From positions 434,001 through 498,000 of the forward strand of contig NZ_CP139970.1 in NCBI RefSeq assembly GCF_034424545.1: a stretch of 64,000 bases of DNA. Direction: 5' to 3'. The stretch is from Trinickia caryophylli (GTDB lineage Bacteria > Pseudomonadota > Gammaproteobacteria > Burkholderiales > Burkholderiaceae). Positions 1-10,521 of the stretch are shown piece by piece. A program made the translations under genes and the position numbers. The number at the start of each line of letters is the position of its first letter. The stretch's first letter is position 1. The notes below the pieces were generated by a model. That model did not search any database and was not told the DNA's origin. It saw only the letters and a program-made list of their open reading frames with translations.

Positions 1-31
1 TCCGCGCGCAGCGCGGCGGCAGGCCTTCACA

Positions 32-57
32 AACCGGTGCTTCGGCACCGGTTTTTT
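32..57 (+). terminator. Rho-independent terminator of the upstream gene
   Basis: A perfect 9-bp stem (32-40 with 45-53) around a TTCG tetraloop is followed directly by a T-run. It closes whatever plus-strand gene lies left of the window. Confidence 0.85.
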
Positions 58-190
58 ATTGCCCGCTATTTTTCACGATGCGGGAAAAACTTTTGCGTCG
101 TAAAAAGACGTGCTGCGTGGCACAACGGTGCGCGTTGCAGCATGGGAAATCACATTCCTCATTGCGAAATACACTATCCAACCCGTTGTT

Positions 191-219
191 TTTACAAGAT
201 AAAATACAACACATAAAAG
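191..219 (+). promoter_or_regulatory. Candidate sigma-70 promoter of aceA
   Basis: TTTACA (191-196), a 17-bp spacer and TAAAAG (214-219) give a plausible promoter and a 5' leader of about 110 nt. An imperfect inverted repeat with GGAA/TTCC arms lies upstream at 143-159. Seen by eye only. Confidence 0.4.
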
Positions 220-338
220 CTCGATGAGGGGTGTCTCCGACGGCTCGATTTGCCTAGACTCTTATATAAGACCTCGCGCTTCGACGGCTATCCGAACCGC
301 GAACCGTTTTTTTCTCTCAGGCAACTCAGGAGTACACC

Positions 339-1646
<1,308 letters not shown>

Positions 1647-1658
1647 GGCGGCCGCACG

Positions 1659-1678
1659 GGGCCGGCTCGCCGGCCCCG
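1659..1678. terminator. GC-rich hairpin between convergent aceA and usp
   Basis: An 8-bp perfect stem GGGGCCGG/CCGGCCCC with a CTCG loop lies 12 bp after the aceA stop. No T-tract follows on either strand, so it may be a weak bidirectional terminator or a transcript-end stabiliser. Confidence 0.45.
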
Positions 1679-1740
1679 GTGTTGCAGTTCGGCCGACCGC
1701 CCAGCCGTCCGACTGACGCCGGGCACGGCCGGATACCCGC

Positions 1741-2175
1741 TCAGCGGTAGACGATCACGGGAATCTTCGTGTGCGTGAGCACGCGCTGCGTCTCGCTGCC
1801 GAGGAGCAGGCTGCCGAGACCGCGCCTGCCGTGCGACGCCATGAGGATCACGTCGCAGCCCCCCTCCTCGGCCGCTTCGATGATGCCGAGGTAGGGCGAC
1901 GGATGCACGCTCGTGCGGCTCGAACAATCGACGCCGGCGAGCCGCGCCGCCTGCTCGACCTCGTCCAGATGCGAGCGCGCCTCGCGCTCGCTACGGGCCT
2001 GAAAGTCTTCGGGCGCCTCGACGACCACTTCCGAAAACGGCGAGTACGGGTACTGCGGCAAGCACGCGTAAGCGGTCACGCGCGCGCCGACCGACCGCGC
2101 CAGATCGATGGCGCCGTCGATCGCTTTTTTCGACAACTCGGAACCGTCCGTCGGAACCAGGATGTGCTTGAACAT
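1741..2175 (-). CDS. Universal stress protein, UspA family
   Basis: A 144-aa single-domain Usp. It begins MFKHILVPTDGS, the usual first beta strand, and ends with the nucleotide-binding segment SHGRRGLGSLLLGS followed by IPVIVYR. The family pattern G-x2-G-x9-G-[ST] is kept except that the first Gly is Ala (ASHG), so ATP binding is likely but not certain. The ATG at 2175 is chosen over the open frame running upstream because GGGAGAGGG precedes it and the extension is not Usp-like. It is convergent with aceA. Usp proteins help survival under starvation or low oxygen; the specific role here is unknown. Confidence 0.9.
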   Translation of the reverse strand: MFKHILVPTDGSELSKKAIDGAIDLARSVGARVTAYACLPQYPYSPFSEVVVEAPEDFQARSEREARSHLDEVEQAARLAGVDCSSRTSVHPSPYLGIIEAAEEGGCDVILMASHGRRGLGSLLLGSETQRVLTHTKIPVIVYR

Positions 2176-2332
2176 GGCCCTCTCCCTCGCTGGCTGCCTC
2201 GCGCGGGGCATCTCGCGGCGCGGTTGCCGGGCACCCGTGGACACGCCTGAAGTCGATTGTAGTGCCGTCAAGGCTGCCATTGCCCCGGCCTACGGGAGAC
2301 TCCGCATATCGAAAACCCGCCCGAAGCATGCG

Positions 2333-3235
2333 TTAGCGCCAGTAGTCCGCGCGCTCGTACGTGTGCTTCAGATAGTCGAGAAAAAGCCGCACCCGCAGCG
2401 GCAAATGGCGCCGCTGTGCGAATACGGCATGAATGCCGATCGGCGGCGCCGCGAAGCCGTCGAGAACGGTGACGAGCCTCCCGGCGGCGATGTCCGCGCC
2501 CACCTCCCACCACGAGCGCCAGGCGAGCCCGTAGCCGAGCACGCACCATTCGCGCAGCACGGCGCCGTCGGTGCACTCCATCGTGCCCGATACCTTGATC
2601 GATACCGCCTTGCCGTCTTCCTGGAACGACCAGGCGCGCTGCTGGTTCGCATTGGCAGCGAGCGCGAGGCAGTTGTGACGCGCGAGATCGGCCAGCGTCT
2701 GCGGCGTGCCCCGGTGCTCGAGATAGGCGGGCGCGCCCACGCACACGCGCCGGTTCTCGCCGAGCTTGAGCGAGACGAGCGACGAATCGGGCAACTCGCC
2801 GAGCCGCACCGCGCAATCGAACCCCTCGTTGACGAGATCGACGAGCCGGTCGGAAAGATCGAGCGTGATCGAAACGTCGGGATGCGCCGCCGCGAACGCG
2901 GGCACGAGCGGCGCCACGTGCTTGCGGCCGAAGCCCGCCGGCGCCGATACACGAAGATGCCCGCTCGCTTTGACGCCTCCGGCCGAAACGCTCGCCTCGG
3001 CGTGGTTCAGCTCGTGCACGATGCGCTGACAGTCCTCGAGAAACGCCGAGCCCTCGAACGTCAACGTGAGCTTGCGCGTCGTGCGCACGAAAAGCTTCAC
3101 GCCAAGCCGCTCCTCGAGGGCGTCAAGCCGCCGGCCGATTACCGCGGGCGCCACCCCCTCCGCGGCGGCCGCGGCCGACAGACTGCCCTTTGCCGCCACG
3201 GCCACGAAAGTTTCGATCTGCTTCAAACGTGCCAT
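2333..3235 (-). CDS. LysR-family transcriptional regulator
   Basis: A 300-aa LysR regulator with an N-terminal winged helix-turn-helix (about 1-60; MARLKQIETFVAVAAKGSLS start and the FEGSAFLEDCQ linker) and a periplasmic-binding-protein-like effector domain (about 90-295). It belongs to the broad CrgA/PA-type group with the SGHLRVSAPAGFG motif opening the effector domain. It is transcribed divergently from the dehalogenase-aceB pair across an AT-rich 154-bp gap, so those genes are natural candidate targets. The effector is unknown. Confidence 0.92.
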   Translation of the reverse strand: MARLKQIETFVAVAAKGSLSAAAAAEGVAPAVIGRRLDALEERLGVKLFVRTTRKLTLTFEGSAFLEDCQRIVHELNHAEASVSAGGVKASGHLRVSAPAGFGRKHVAPLVPAFAAAHPDVSITLDLSDRLVDLVNEGFDCAVRLGELPDSSLVSLKLGENRRVCVGAPAYLEHRGTPQTLADLARHNCLALAANANQQRAWSFQEDGKAVSIKVSGTMECTDGAVLREWCVLGYGLAWRSWWEVGADIAAGRLVTVLDGFAAPPIGIHAVFAQRRHLPLRVRLFLDYLKHTYERADYWR

Positions 3236-3389
3236 GGCCGGTGTTGTCGCATCGAGGTCCCGAGAGCGGGCAGATTAGCCGATTCATTATCAAAAAGTCA
3301 AAGATCAAGTGACGTTTTGCATCTTTTTTAACCCTTATAGATATCAATAGAATGAATGCCCTGCCTGTGACCTGAGAGGAGAACGACCG

Positions 3390-4181
3390 ATGCCAGCCAG
3401 CATGCCGCCTCGCCCCAGGGCAATCGTCTTCGACGCTTACGGAACGCTCTTCGACGTGCATGCCGTCATCGCCGCGGCGGAGCAGCGTTTCACGGGATAT
3501 GGAGAAGCGCTCTCGCAGTTGTGGCGGGCGAAGCAGATCGAGTACACGCAGTTGCGCACGCTCGCGGCGCCCGACGGCAGCCACTACCGTCCGTTCTGGG
3601 ACATCACGCTCGATGCGCTTCGTCACGCATGCGCACGGCTCGGCTTGCCGCTCGACGATGCGACACAGAAGCGGCTGATGGACGAATACGCATGCCTCTC
3701 GGCTTACCCGGACGTCCTGCCGGCGTTGGACCAATTGCGCACACACCTGGGGCCGGACGTCGGGCTGGGCATCCTGTCGAACGGCAACCCGCACATGCTC
3801 GATGTCGCAATCAAGAGCGCCGGCATGGCGGACCGGTTCGATGCCGTGCTGTCCGTCGATACCGTGCGCGCCTACAAGCCATCGCCGCGCGCGTATGCGC
3901 TCGGCCCGCAGGCATTCGGCTGCGACGCGCGTGCGATCGTCTTCGTCTCGTCGAACGGCTGGGACGTGGCGGGCGCGGGGTGGTTCGGCTACACGACGTT
4001 CTGGCTCAACCGGGCGCACGCGCCGGCCGAGGAACTCGGTATCGCCGCGCAAGGCACGGGCGACGGCATGCCCGCGTTGATCGCATTCGTCGATGCGCTG
4101 GCCAAGCAAGGCATTGCCCACCGCCGACGCTCGGGCGACAAGCTGCGGCGCCCCGGTGGCACGCAGGCCCCCGATTCATGA
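3390..4181 (+). CDS. Haloacid dehalogenase, type II (L-2-haloacid dehalogenase family)
   Basis: A 263-aa HAD-superfamily hydrolase carrying the full set expected of L-2-haloacid dehalogenases: nucleophile Asp15 in FDAYGTLFD, Arg46 and the KQIEYT segment, Ser130-Asn131 (LSNG), Lys163 in YKP, Tyr169, and SSNGWD at 187-192. The family hydrolyses 2-haloacids to 2-hydroxyacids; haloacetate would yield glycolate. GAGGAG precedes the ATG. It sits 52 bp upstream of aceB, and glycolate could reach malate synthase through glyoxylate, but that link is inference. About 35 C-terminal residues are poorly conserved in style. Confidence 0.88.
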   Translation: MPASMPPRPRAIVFDAYGTLFDVHAVIAAAEQRFTGYGEALSQLWRAKQIEYTQLRTLAAPDGSHYRPFWDITLDALRHACARLGLPLDDATQKRLMDEYACLSAYPDVLPALDQLRTHLGPDVGLGILSNGNPHMLDVAIKSAGMADRFDAVLSVDTVRAYKPSPRAYALGPQAFGCDARAIVFVSSNGWDVAGAGWFGYTTFWLNRAHAPAEELGIAAQGTGDGMPALIAFVDALAKQGIAHRRRSGDKLRRPGGTQAPDS

Positions 4182-4233
4182 AACAAGCGAGCAATACCGC
4201 TATCAGATCGACTGACCGACCAAGGAGAGGTAC

Positions 4234-5826
4234 ATGACGCACACGTTGTCGCTGCCGCAAGGCATGGAAATCACGGCCGCGATCGAGCCCGGTTTCGAGA
4301 AGATCCTGACGCCCGATGCGCTTGCCCTCGTCGCCCGGCTGCACCGCGCGTTCGAAGGCCGTCGGCGCGAGTTGCTGGCCGCGCGGCGCGCCCGCACAGA
4401 ACGGCTCGACGCGGGCGAGCGCCCCGATTTTCTGGCCGAAACGAAGGCGATCCGCGAAGGCGACTGGACGATCGCACCGCTGCCGCGCGATCTCGCATGC
4501 CGGCGCGTGGAGATCACGGGCCCCGTCGAGCGCAAGATGATCATCAACGCGCTGAACTCGGGTGCGGACAGCTACATGACCGACTTCGAGGATTCGAACA
4601 CGCCGAACTGGCACAACCAGATCACGGGCCAACTCAACCTGATCGACGCGGTGCGCCGCACGATCTCGCTCGAGCAAAACGGCAAGCAGTATCGTCTCGA
4701 CGACAAGATCGCCACGCTGATCGTACGGCCGCGCGGCTGGCACCTCGACGAGAAGCATGTGAGCGTGGACGGGCAGCGCGTCTCGGGCGGGATTTTCGAT
4801 TTCGCGCTTTACCTTTTTCATAACGCAAAGGAGTTGCTCGCGCGCGGCAGCGGCCCCTACTTCTATCTACCGAAGCTCGAGAGCCACCTCGAAGCGCGCC
4901 TTTGGAACGACGTATTCGTGGCAGCCCAGGAAGCGCTCGGCCTTGCGCGCGGGACGATCCGCGCGACGGTGCTGATCGAAACGATCCTCGCCGCGTTCGA
5001 GATGGAGGAAATCCTCTATGAATTGCGCGAGCACAGTGCCGGGCTCAACGCGGGACGCTGGGACTACATCTTCTCGGCGATCAAGAAGTTCAAGAACGAC
5101 GCCGGCTTTTGCCTGGCCGACCGCAGTCAGATCACGATGACCGTGCCGTTCATGCGCGCCTATGCGCTGCAATTGCTGAAGACCTGCCACAAGCGCAACG
5201 CGCCGGCGATCGGCGGCATGAGCGCGCTGATTCCGATCAAGAGCGACGCCGCGGCAAACGAAAAGGCCATGGCTGGCGTGCGTGCCGACAAGGCTCGCGA
5301 CGCAACCGACGGTTACGACGGCGGTTGGGTGGCACACCCGGGGCTCGTGCCCATCGCGATGGAAGAATTCGTCAAGGTGCTCGGCGACAAGCCGAACCAG
5401 ATCGGCAAACAACGCGACGACGTGACGGTAACGGCCAAGGACCTGCTCGATTTCCGCCCGGAGGCGCCGATCACCGAAGCCGGGCTGCGCAACAACATCA
5501 ACGTGGGCATCCACTATCTCGGATCATGGCTCGCGGGCAACGGCTGCGTGCCGATCCACAACCTCATGGAGGATGCGGCAACTGCCGAAATCTCGCGTTC
5601 GCAGGTGTGGCAATGGATCCGCTCGCCGAAAGGCAAGCTCGACGACGGCCGCAAGGTCACGGCCGAACTCGTGAGCGAGCTCACGAAGCAGGAACTCGAG
5701 AAAGTGAAGCAGGCGGTGGGCGGGAATACGGCGACGTACGATCGCGCCGCGCAAATCTTCGAAAAGATGTCGACGTCGGCTCAGTTCACCGAATTCCTGA
5801 CGTTACCGCTTTACGAGGAAATCTGA
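4234..5826 (+). CDS. aceB: Malate synthase A
   Basis: Condenses glyoxylate with acetyl-CoA to give malate, the second step of the glyoxylate bypass. The length of 530 aa is typical of the A isoform. Seen are ITGPVERKM near 100, [10 protein letters not shown] near 118, the glyoxylate/Mg region [11 protein letters not shown] near 163, and the signature [17 protein letters not shown] followed by [14 protein letters not shown] near 430-455. AAGGAGAGG lies just before the ATG. It works with AceA, which is at the left edge of the window. Confidence 0.97.
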   Translation: MTHTLSLPQGMEITAAIEPGFEKILTPDALALVARLHRAFEGRRRELLAARRARTERLDAGERPDFLAETKAIREGDWTIAPLPRDLACRRVEITGPVERKMIINALNSGADSYMTDFEDSNTPNWHNQITGQLNLIDAVRRTISLEQNGKQYRLDDKIATLIVRPRGWHLDEKHVSVDGQRVSGGIFDFALYLFHNAKELLARGSGPYFYLPKLESHLEARLWNDVFVAAQEALGLARGTIRATVLIETILAAFEMEEILYELREHSAGLNAGRWDYIFSAIKKFKNDAGFCLADRSQITMTVPFMRAYALQLLKTCHKRNAPAIGGMSALIPIKSDAAANEKAMAGVRADKARDATDGYDGGWVAHPGLVPIAMEEFVKVLGDKPNQIGKQRDDVTVTAKDLLDFRPEAPITEAGLRNNINVGIHYLGSWLAGNGCVPIHNLMEDAATAEISRSQVWQWIRSPKGKLDDGRKVTAELVSELTKQELEKVKQAVGGNTATYDRAAQIFEKMSTSAQFTEFLTLPLYEEI

Positions 5827-5838
5827 GGCGCGCCCCAT

Positions 5839-5875
5839 GCGGTACTTCCGTCCATCTTGCAATCGGGAGTACCGC
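5839..5875. terminator. Hairpin between convergent aceB and the cyclotransferase gene
   Basis: Arms GCGGTACT (5839-5846) and AGTACCGC (5868-5875) can be extended inward by three more pairs, one of them G-T, around a loop of about 15 nt. No strong T-tract; probably a bidirectional transcript end. Confidence 0.4.
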
Positions 5876-5881
5876 CGCGGT

Positions 5882-6313
5882 TCAACTGCCGTAGCGCAGC
5901 GACGGCGCTGCATCGCGCTCGCGCCGGTAGGCGACCCAGTCGCCCTCGTCGATGCGTGCGAGACCCGCGACCGACTCCGGGCCGACCGGGTAGAAAAGGC
6001 ACGAAAGACGCCGCCCCGCCACGCCCACCTCGATCTCCCGCGACTTGAAGAGTCCATCGACGCCCGGGTACACCTCCTCGATCTCGTCGAGCACCGGCAC
6101 GAGCGCGTCCTCGATCTCGTAGATATCGCCGCGTACGGCCCCCGCTCCCGCATCCGGAACGAGTCCCGGGTAACGGCCGAAGTCGTAAAGGCGCCCGTTG
6201 ACGAACGCGGCGCCGATCAGCCGCGGCGCCGGGATCGCATGCCGCGCAGCCGCGAGGCCGATATCGTTGATCTCGCCCTCGCGCAAAGTCCCGTAAACGA
6301 AAACGTGTCGCAT
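5882..6313 (-). CDS. Gamma-glutamylcyclotransferase family protein (GGACT/YtfP type)
   Basis: A 143-aa cyclotransferase-fold protein. It opens with MRHVFVYGTLREGE, where YGTL(R) is the substrate-binding loop of the family, and contains the acidic stretch DEIEEVYPG (about 76-84) expected to hold the catalytic glutamate. Family members release 5-oxoproline from gamma-glutamyl amines or peptides, but bacterial substrates are mostly undefined. The ATG at 6313 is chosen because the YGTL motif must be N-terminal and AGGACGAGG precedes it; the frame is open for 37 more codons upstream without family character. Confidence 0.85.
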   Translation of the reverse strand: MRHVFVYGTLREGEINDIGLAAARHAIPAPRLIGAAFVNGRLYDFGRYPGLVPDAGAGAVRGDIYEIEDALVPVLDEIEEVYPGVDGLFKSREIEVGVAGRRLSCLFYPVGPESVAGLARIDEGDWVAYRRERDAAPSLRYGS

Positions 6314-6617
6314 CTGCCCTCGTCCTTTTTTGTGTGGTTGCCCCGCTCGTTGTCTATCGGCAAGCGTCGCCGTATCCGATATCGTCTCGGCACGATCCGC
6401 GCGTACCTTGCGCGGCCTCAGCATTATGCATGCCGTCCATGCACGAAGCGAGCACGCTCCGCTAACGAATTGCTTTCACTCACGAGCGACGGCGCAGCCC
6501 GTTGCCGACGCCGCGACGCACGCCGGGGCGTAATGCCCTGCCGAGCCCATACAATAGCGACGGCGCGATCTTCCGCGCGTCATCTTTCATCCAACGCCTG
6601 CCGGCACCGTGCAGATC

Positions 6618-7496
6618 ATGACCGACACCGCCTCCTGGCCCCCGCCGGCCCGCGTGCATTTCGTCGACATTCCGCCCGAGTTCGCGCCAACGCGGACGCA
6701 CCCCATCCGGGTGCGCTCGCGGCCGATGCCGGCCGGCGAACGCATTACGCTGCACATGCATGCCTGGGCGCAATTGGCGTACGCATCGCGCGGCGTGTTG
6801 CGGCTCGCGATCGAAAGCAGCACCTGGATCGTGCCGCCGTCGCGAGCGATCTGGGTGCCGCCGCACGTGCCGCATGAAGTATTCGTCGTCGAGGATGCTT
6901 ATCTGCGCACGCTGTACATCGACGAATCCGCCGTGCCCGACGGCCTCGAGACGAGCCGCGTCATGGAAGTCTCGCCTTTGCTGCGCGAGCTCATCGTGGC
7001 GATGGACGCGCCCGGACTACAGGGCGGGCGCGAACGCATGCTCGGTGCCCTCGCGCTCGACGAACTGGCTCGAGCCGTGCCGCTGCCGCTCTCGGTGCCG
7101 ATGCCGCGCGAAAAGCGGTTGCGCGCGCTATGCGAAGCGCTTCTCGCAGACCCGGGCAACAGCGACCCGCTCGAATTCTGGGCAGCGAGCGTCGGCGCGA
7201 GTACGCGCACGATCGCGCGCCTCTTCCGGCACGAGCTCGGCATGAGCTTTTCGCAATGGCGCCAGCAGGCAGTGCTTGCACGCGCGATCCCGCTGCTCAA
7301 CCAAGGGCGTGCGCTTTCGCACATCGCTCGCGAACTCGGCTATCAGAGCCAGAGTGCGTTCTCGGCCATGTTCCGCCGGGCCTTCGGCGAAAGCCCCCGC
7401 GCGTTCATGATGCGCGACCCCACACGTGCGGCAGAAGACGCGGATGACGAAGCGACCGACGCGCAAACGCAGCGCGGCGAACCCGCCCACCGCTGA
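6618..7496 (+). CDS. AraC-family transcriptional regulator with cupin sensor domain
   Basis: A protein of about 292 aa. The N-terminal cupin-like sensor covers about 25-120 (ITLHMHAWAQLAYASRG and WVPPHVPHEV are typical metal-cupin-like strands). The C-terminal double helix-turn-helix covers about 180-270, including ELGYQSQSAFSAMFRRAFG. This is the AraC subgroup with N-terminal AraC_binding. A GTG three codons upstream (6609) is an alternative start; neither has a clear ribosome site. It stands alone, so its target cannot be deduced. Confidence 0.88.
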   Translation: MTDTASWPPPARVHFVDIPPEFAPTRTHPIRVRSRPMPAGERITLHMHAWAQLAYASRGVLRLAIESSTWIVPPSRAIWVPPHVPHEVFVVEDAYLRTLYIDESAVPDGLETSRVMEVSPLLRELIVAMDAPGLQGGRERMLGALALDELARAVPLPLSVPMPREKRLRALCEALLADPGNSDPLEFWAASVGASTRTIARLFRHELGMSFSQWRQQAVLARAIPLLNQGRALSHIARELGYQSQSAFSAMFRRAFGESPRAFMMRDPTRAAEDADDEATDAQTQRGEPAHR

Positions 7497-7547
7497 GCCG
7501 ACCGCCGCCTTGCTGCTCGATCGCATGTGCCCGGTGCTCCCGCCCGC

Positions 7548-8015
7548 TCACACCCGCCGCGTCATATGCCGGATAGCGCCGAACTGCGCCAGCCTGGGGC
7601 CTGCCACGCGATAGCCCATGCGCAAATAAAGCCGGGCAGCCGGGTTATCGATGAACACGCGCAGTTGCAGCTCCCTCAGCCCGCGCTCTCGAGCCCACTG
7701 ATGGCAGGTCTGCAGCAAATACGTACCGGCACCCTGGCGCCGATGGCCCACGGCGATCTGCACATCGCGGATATGCAGCGAATCTCCCTCTTCGGTCATG
7801 CGCAGCACCCCGATCGGCTCGCCGTCGTCCGCCTCGAGAATGAAATTCTCGGACTCGCACCAGCTCACGTAGAAAAGGTCGGCCCGCCAGATCAGATGGT
7901 GCCGTTCGTAGTAGCCGCTCATGTTCGTGCGCGTGAGTGCCTCGGCAAACGGAAAATCGCCTGCCGCGGCTTTGCGCAACCGAAAGGGCAACGGAACGTC
8001 GGTCGGATCGAACAT
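7548..8015 (-). CDS. GNAT-family N-acetyltransferase
   Basis: A 155-aa GNAT protein. The acetyl-CoA pyrophosphate-binding motif A is visible as VGHRRQGAGTYLLQ, preceded by the strand DSLHIRDVQIAV, and FIDNPAARLYLRMGYR is the usual C-terminal motif B. The acceptor substrate cannot be inferred. The ATG at 8015 (MFDPTDVPLPF) is preferred to one 30 codons upstream because the extra residues lack family character and run toward the tRNA terminator; no strong Shine-Dalgarno is seen. Confidence 0.83.
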   Translation of the reverse strand: MFDPTDVPLPFRLRKAAAGDFPFAEALTRTNMSGYYERHHLIWRADLFYVSWCESENFILEADDGEPIGVLRMTEEGDSLHIRDVQIAVGHRRQGAGTYLLQTCHQWARERGLRELQLRVFIDNPAARLYLRMGYRVAGPRLAQFGAIRHMTRRV

Positions 8016-8183
8016 CGCGGCCACGAAGGGTGGAACTCGAGAACACGGTAAGACAGCACGGCCCGGCTTGCAACCGAGATTTGCCCGGCAGGGTGTGCTG
8101 CTCAACGCCGCAGGGGCCGCGAGGGCGCAGAGCGCGGCGCCGCAGCCCGGTTCGAGCCGGAATCGGAATGCCTGAAAACGGGC

Positions 8184-8217
8184 AAAGAAAAAGCCCGTTG
8201 AGCGAACTCAACGGGCT
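8184..8217 (-). terminator. Terminator after the tRNA-Glu/Asp array
   Basis: An 11-bp perfect stem (8192-8202 with 8207-8217) with a 4-nt loop is followed on the minus strand by TTTTTCTT. It ends the second tRNA-Glu/tRNA-Asp unit. Confidence 0.85.
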
Positions 8218-8225
8218 TCATCGTC

Positions 8226-8302
8226 TGGCGGAGTGGACGGGACTCGAACCCGCGACCCCCGGCGTGACAGGCCGGTATTCTAACCAACTGAACTACCACT
8301 CC
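8226..8302 (-). tRNA. tRNA-Asp (GTC), copy 1
   Basis: A 77-nt cloverleaf with encoded CCA (8226-8228), acceptor stem GGAGTGG/CCACTCC, T-loop GGTTCGAGTCC and anticodon GTC within CCTGTCACG. It differs from the second copy by one base in the D-arm region (8286 versus 8576). Confidence 0.97.
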
Positions 8303-8377
8303 ACTTTCCTGCTCGGCCCGAGAGCCGTGATACGCCTCTCGAGCTGCGACGCGCTTCGCCGACGCGCCGCCGATATC

Positions 8378-8453
8378 TGGCGTCCCCTAGGGGATTCGAA
8401 CCCCTGTACTCACCGTGAAAGGGTGATGTCCTAGGCCTCTAGACGAAGGGGAC
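8378..8453 (-). tRNA. tRNA-Glu (TTC), copy 1
   Basis: A 76-nt cloverleaf with encoded CCA, acceptor GTCCCCT/AGGGGAC, T-loop GGTTCGAATCC and anticodon TTC in CCTTTCACG. Identical in sequence to the copy at 8672-8747. Confidence 0.97.
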
Positions 8454-8477
8454 AAAACGACCGCTTACACCTCTATT

Positions 8478-8510
8478 AAAAAAGCCCGTTCAACTCGAAC
8501 TGAACGGGCT
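8478..8510 (-). terminator. Terminator between the two tRNA-Glu/Asp units
   Basis: A 10-bp perfect stem (8483-8492 with 8501-8510) is followed on the minus strand by a run of T. It resembles the terminator at 8184-8217, so each tRNA pair carries its own terminator. Confidence 0.75.
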
Positions 8511-8515
8511 TTGTC

Positions 8516-8592
8516 TGGCGGAGTGGACGGGACTCGAACCCGCGACCCCCGGCGTGACAGGCCGGTATTCTAACCGACTGAACTACCACTCC
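8516..8592 (-). tRNA. tRNA-Asp (GTC), copy 2
   Basis: Same 77-nt tRNA-Asp as at 8226-8302 apart from one D-arm base; CCA is encoded. It is transcribed after tRNA-Glu copy 2. Confidence 0.97.
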
Positions 8593-8671
8593 ATTTCTTT
8601 CACCATACTCGTGAACCGTCGGTCTCGATTCACCAGCCGCAACGCTTCTCGTCCGAAACGCCACTGATGTT

Positions 8672-8747
8672 TGGCGTCCCCTAGGGGATTCGAACCCCTG
8701 TACTCACCGTGAAAGGGTGATGTCCTAGGCCTCTAGACGAAGGGGAC
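8672..8747 (-). tRNA. tRNA-Glu (TTC), copy 2
   Basis: First gene of the array in transcription order, identical to tRNA-Glu copy 1, with CCA encoded and anticodon TTC. Confidence 0.97.
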
Positions 8748-8818
8748 AAAATTCTCTTCGTGCTGCTCGCTTCGCAATCCGCTTTCGTCAACATCTTTCG
8801 CCGAAAGCGAAGATCGCT

Positions 8819-8847
8819 ATTCTAACTTCGCACTCGCTGTTTGTGAA
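8819..8847 (-). promoter_or_regulatory. Candidate promoter of the tRNA-Glu/Asp array
   Basis: On the minus strand TTCACA (8847-8842), a 17-bp spacer and TAGAAT (8824-8819) match sigma-70 at five of six bases in each box. The leader to tRNA-Glu would be about 65 nt. The remaining bases up to pntB (8848-9035) hold no gene I can support. Confidence 0.5.
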
Positions 8848-9035
8848 GCAATTTCTTTTCGATGCCGCGCCCCGAAAGGCTTTCAGACTAACGCCCTTCC
8901 CCATACCGCAAGAGCAGTGCTTGTCCGTTGCATCGCGACGCTCCAGCAAACGTCGTCAACAGCGAAGCCTGCGATTATACGCACCGTTTTTAGGGGGGCG
9001 CAAGAACTTTCTGGCAGATTCGGATCGCCGCGCGC

Positions 9036-9068
9036 AAGAAAACACCGCCGCGAGCCGCTCGGCGGTGT
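9036..9068 (-). terminator. Terminator after pntB
   Basis: A 9-bp perfect stem ACACCGCCG/CGGCGGTGT (9042-9050 with 9060-9068) is followed on the minus strand by TTTTCTTG. It ends the long oxalate-transhydrogenase gene run. Confidence 0.75.
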
Positions 9069-9113
9069 ACGTTACCAATGGTCCTGCGCCGGCGAGCTGC
9101 TGGCAGCGTCGGC

Positions 9114-10508
9114 TCAGGCGGCCGCCAGCGCCGCCAGCAGCGCGTCGACGCTGGCCTTCGCGTCGCCGAACAGCATGCGCGTGTTGTCCTTGTAAAAGAG
9201 CGGATTGTCGACGCCCGCATAACCCGATGCCATGCTGCGCTTCGACACGACGACCGTGCGGGCCTTCCACACTTCGAGCACCGGCATGCCGGCGATGGGG
9301 CTGCCAGGATCCTCGAGTGCGCCCGGGTTCACGATATCGTTGGCGCCGATCACGAGCACGACGTCGGCATGTGCGAAGTCGTCGTTGATCTCCTCCATCT
9401 CGAGCACGATGTCGTACGGTACTTTCGCTTCCGCCAGCAACACGTTCATGTGCCCGGGCAACCGTCCCGCCACCGGATGAATGCCGAAGCGCACCCGCAC
9501 GCCCATCGCGCTCAGCTTGCGCGTGATCTCGCTGATCGTCGACTGAGCCTGCGCCACGGCCATGCCGTATCCAGGCACGATGATGACGTCCGAGGCGTCG
9601 CGCAGCAGCGCACCGACTTCGTCGACGGTGGTCGAGACGACATTCCCCCCTGCCGGGGCGGCACTCGTCGAAGCGGCCGTGCCGAACCCGCCGAGTATGA
9701 CCGAGACGAAGCTGCGGTTCATGGCGCGGCACATGATGTAGCTCAGAATCGCGCCGCTCGAGCCCACGAGCGCCCCCGTCGTGATCAGCAGATCGTTGTC
9801 GAGCATGAAACCCGTTGCGGCCGCCGCCCAGCCCGAATAGCTGTTGAGCATCGACACGACGACGGGCATGTCGGCGCCGCCGATGGCCATGACGAGATGC
9901 ACGCCCAGCGCCGCCGCGAGCACGATCATCGCGAGCAGCGCCAACAACCCTTCGCGGCTCGCCGGCGCAGTCAGAAAGAGGAAGCCGAGCACGACGAAGA
10001 GTGCCACCACGGTGAGATTCAGCGCGTGCCGCCCCGGCAGCACGAGCGGCCGGCCGCCGATCGTGCCCTGCAGCTTCAGGAACGCGACGATCGATCCCGT
10101 GAACGTTACGGTGCCGATGAGCGCGCCGAGGTAGATCTCGCATTCGTGAATCGTATGCTCGACCGCGCTCGCGCCCGCCGCGGGCGCGAGGTAGCTGTTG
10201 ATTCCGGCGATGACGGCGGCCAGCCCGACGAAGCTGTGCAGGATCGCCACGAGCTGCGGCATCTGCGTCATCTCCACGCGGGTGGCGAGCCACGCGCCGA
10301 TCGCAGCCCCGCCGCCCGCGCAGACGAGCACGACCACGAAGCTCGCGCCCGGCGCGACGAGCAGCGTGGCCGCCACGGCGATCATCATCCCGAGCATGCC
10401 GTAGACGTTGCCGCGCCGCGCGCTCGCGGGGTGGCTCAGCCCGCGCAGGCTCAGGATGAAGAGCGTGCTGGCCCCGAGATAGGCAATGTTGCCGATTCCG
10501 TTGAACAT
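9114..10508 (-). CDS. pntB: NAD(P) transhydrogenase, beta subunit
   Basis: The 464-aa PntB has an N-terminal set of membrane helices (about 1-260) and a C-terminal NADP(H)-binding domain III (about 290-464), marked by [15 protein letters not shown] and the [10 protein letters not shown] and [16 protein letters not shown] segments. With PntA it uses the proton-motive force to reduce NADP+ with NADH. AAGGAG precedes the ATG, and only 13 bp separate it from pntA. A terminator follows directly, so it is the last gene of the run. Confidence 0.97.
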   Translation of the reverse strand: MFNGIGNIAYLGASTLFILSLRGLSHPASARRGNVYGMLGMMIAVAATLLVAPGASFVVVLVCAGGGAAIGAWLATRVEMTQMPQLVAILHSFVGLAAVIAGINSYLAPAAGASAVEHTIHECEIYLGALIGTVTFTGSIVAFLKLQGTIGGRPLVLPGRHALNLTVVALFVVLGFLFLTAPASREGLLALLAMIVLAAALGVHLVMAIGGADMPVVVSMLNSYSGWAAAATGFMLDNDLLITTGALVGSSGAILSYIMCRAMNRSFVSVILGGFGTAASTSAAPAGGNVVSTTVDEVGALLRDASDVIIVPGYGMAVAQAQSTISEITRKLSAMGVRVRFGIHPVAGRLPGHMNVLLAEAKVPYDIVLEMEEINDDFAHADVVLVIGANDIVNPGALEDPGSPIAGMPVLEVWKARTVVVSKRSMASGYAGVDNPLFYKDNTRMLFGDAKASVDALLAALAAA

Positions 10509-10521
10509 TGCTTCGGTCTCC

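Noticed and set aside
118..138. Possible sigma-54 promoter (TGGCAC then TTGC) upstream of aceA
   Set aside because: Spacing between the two elements is 11 bp instead of the required 5.
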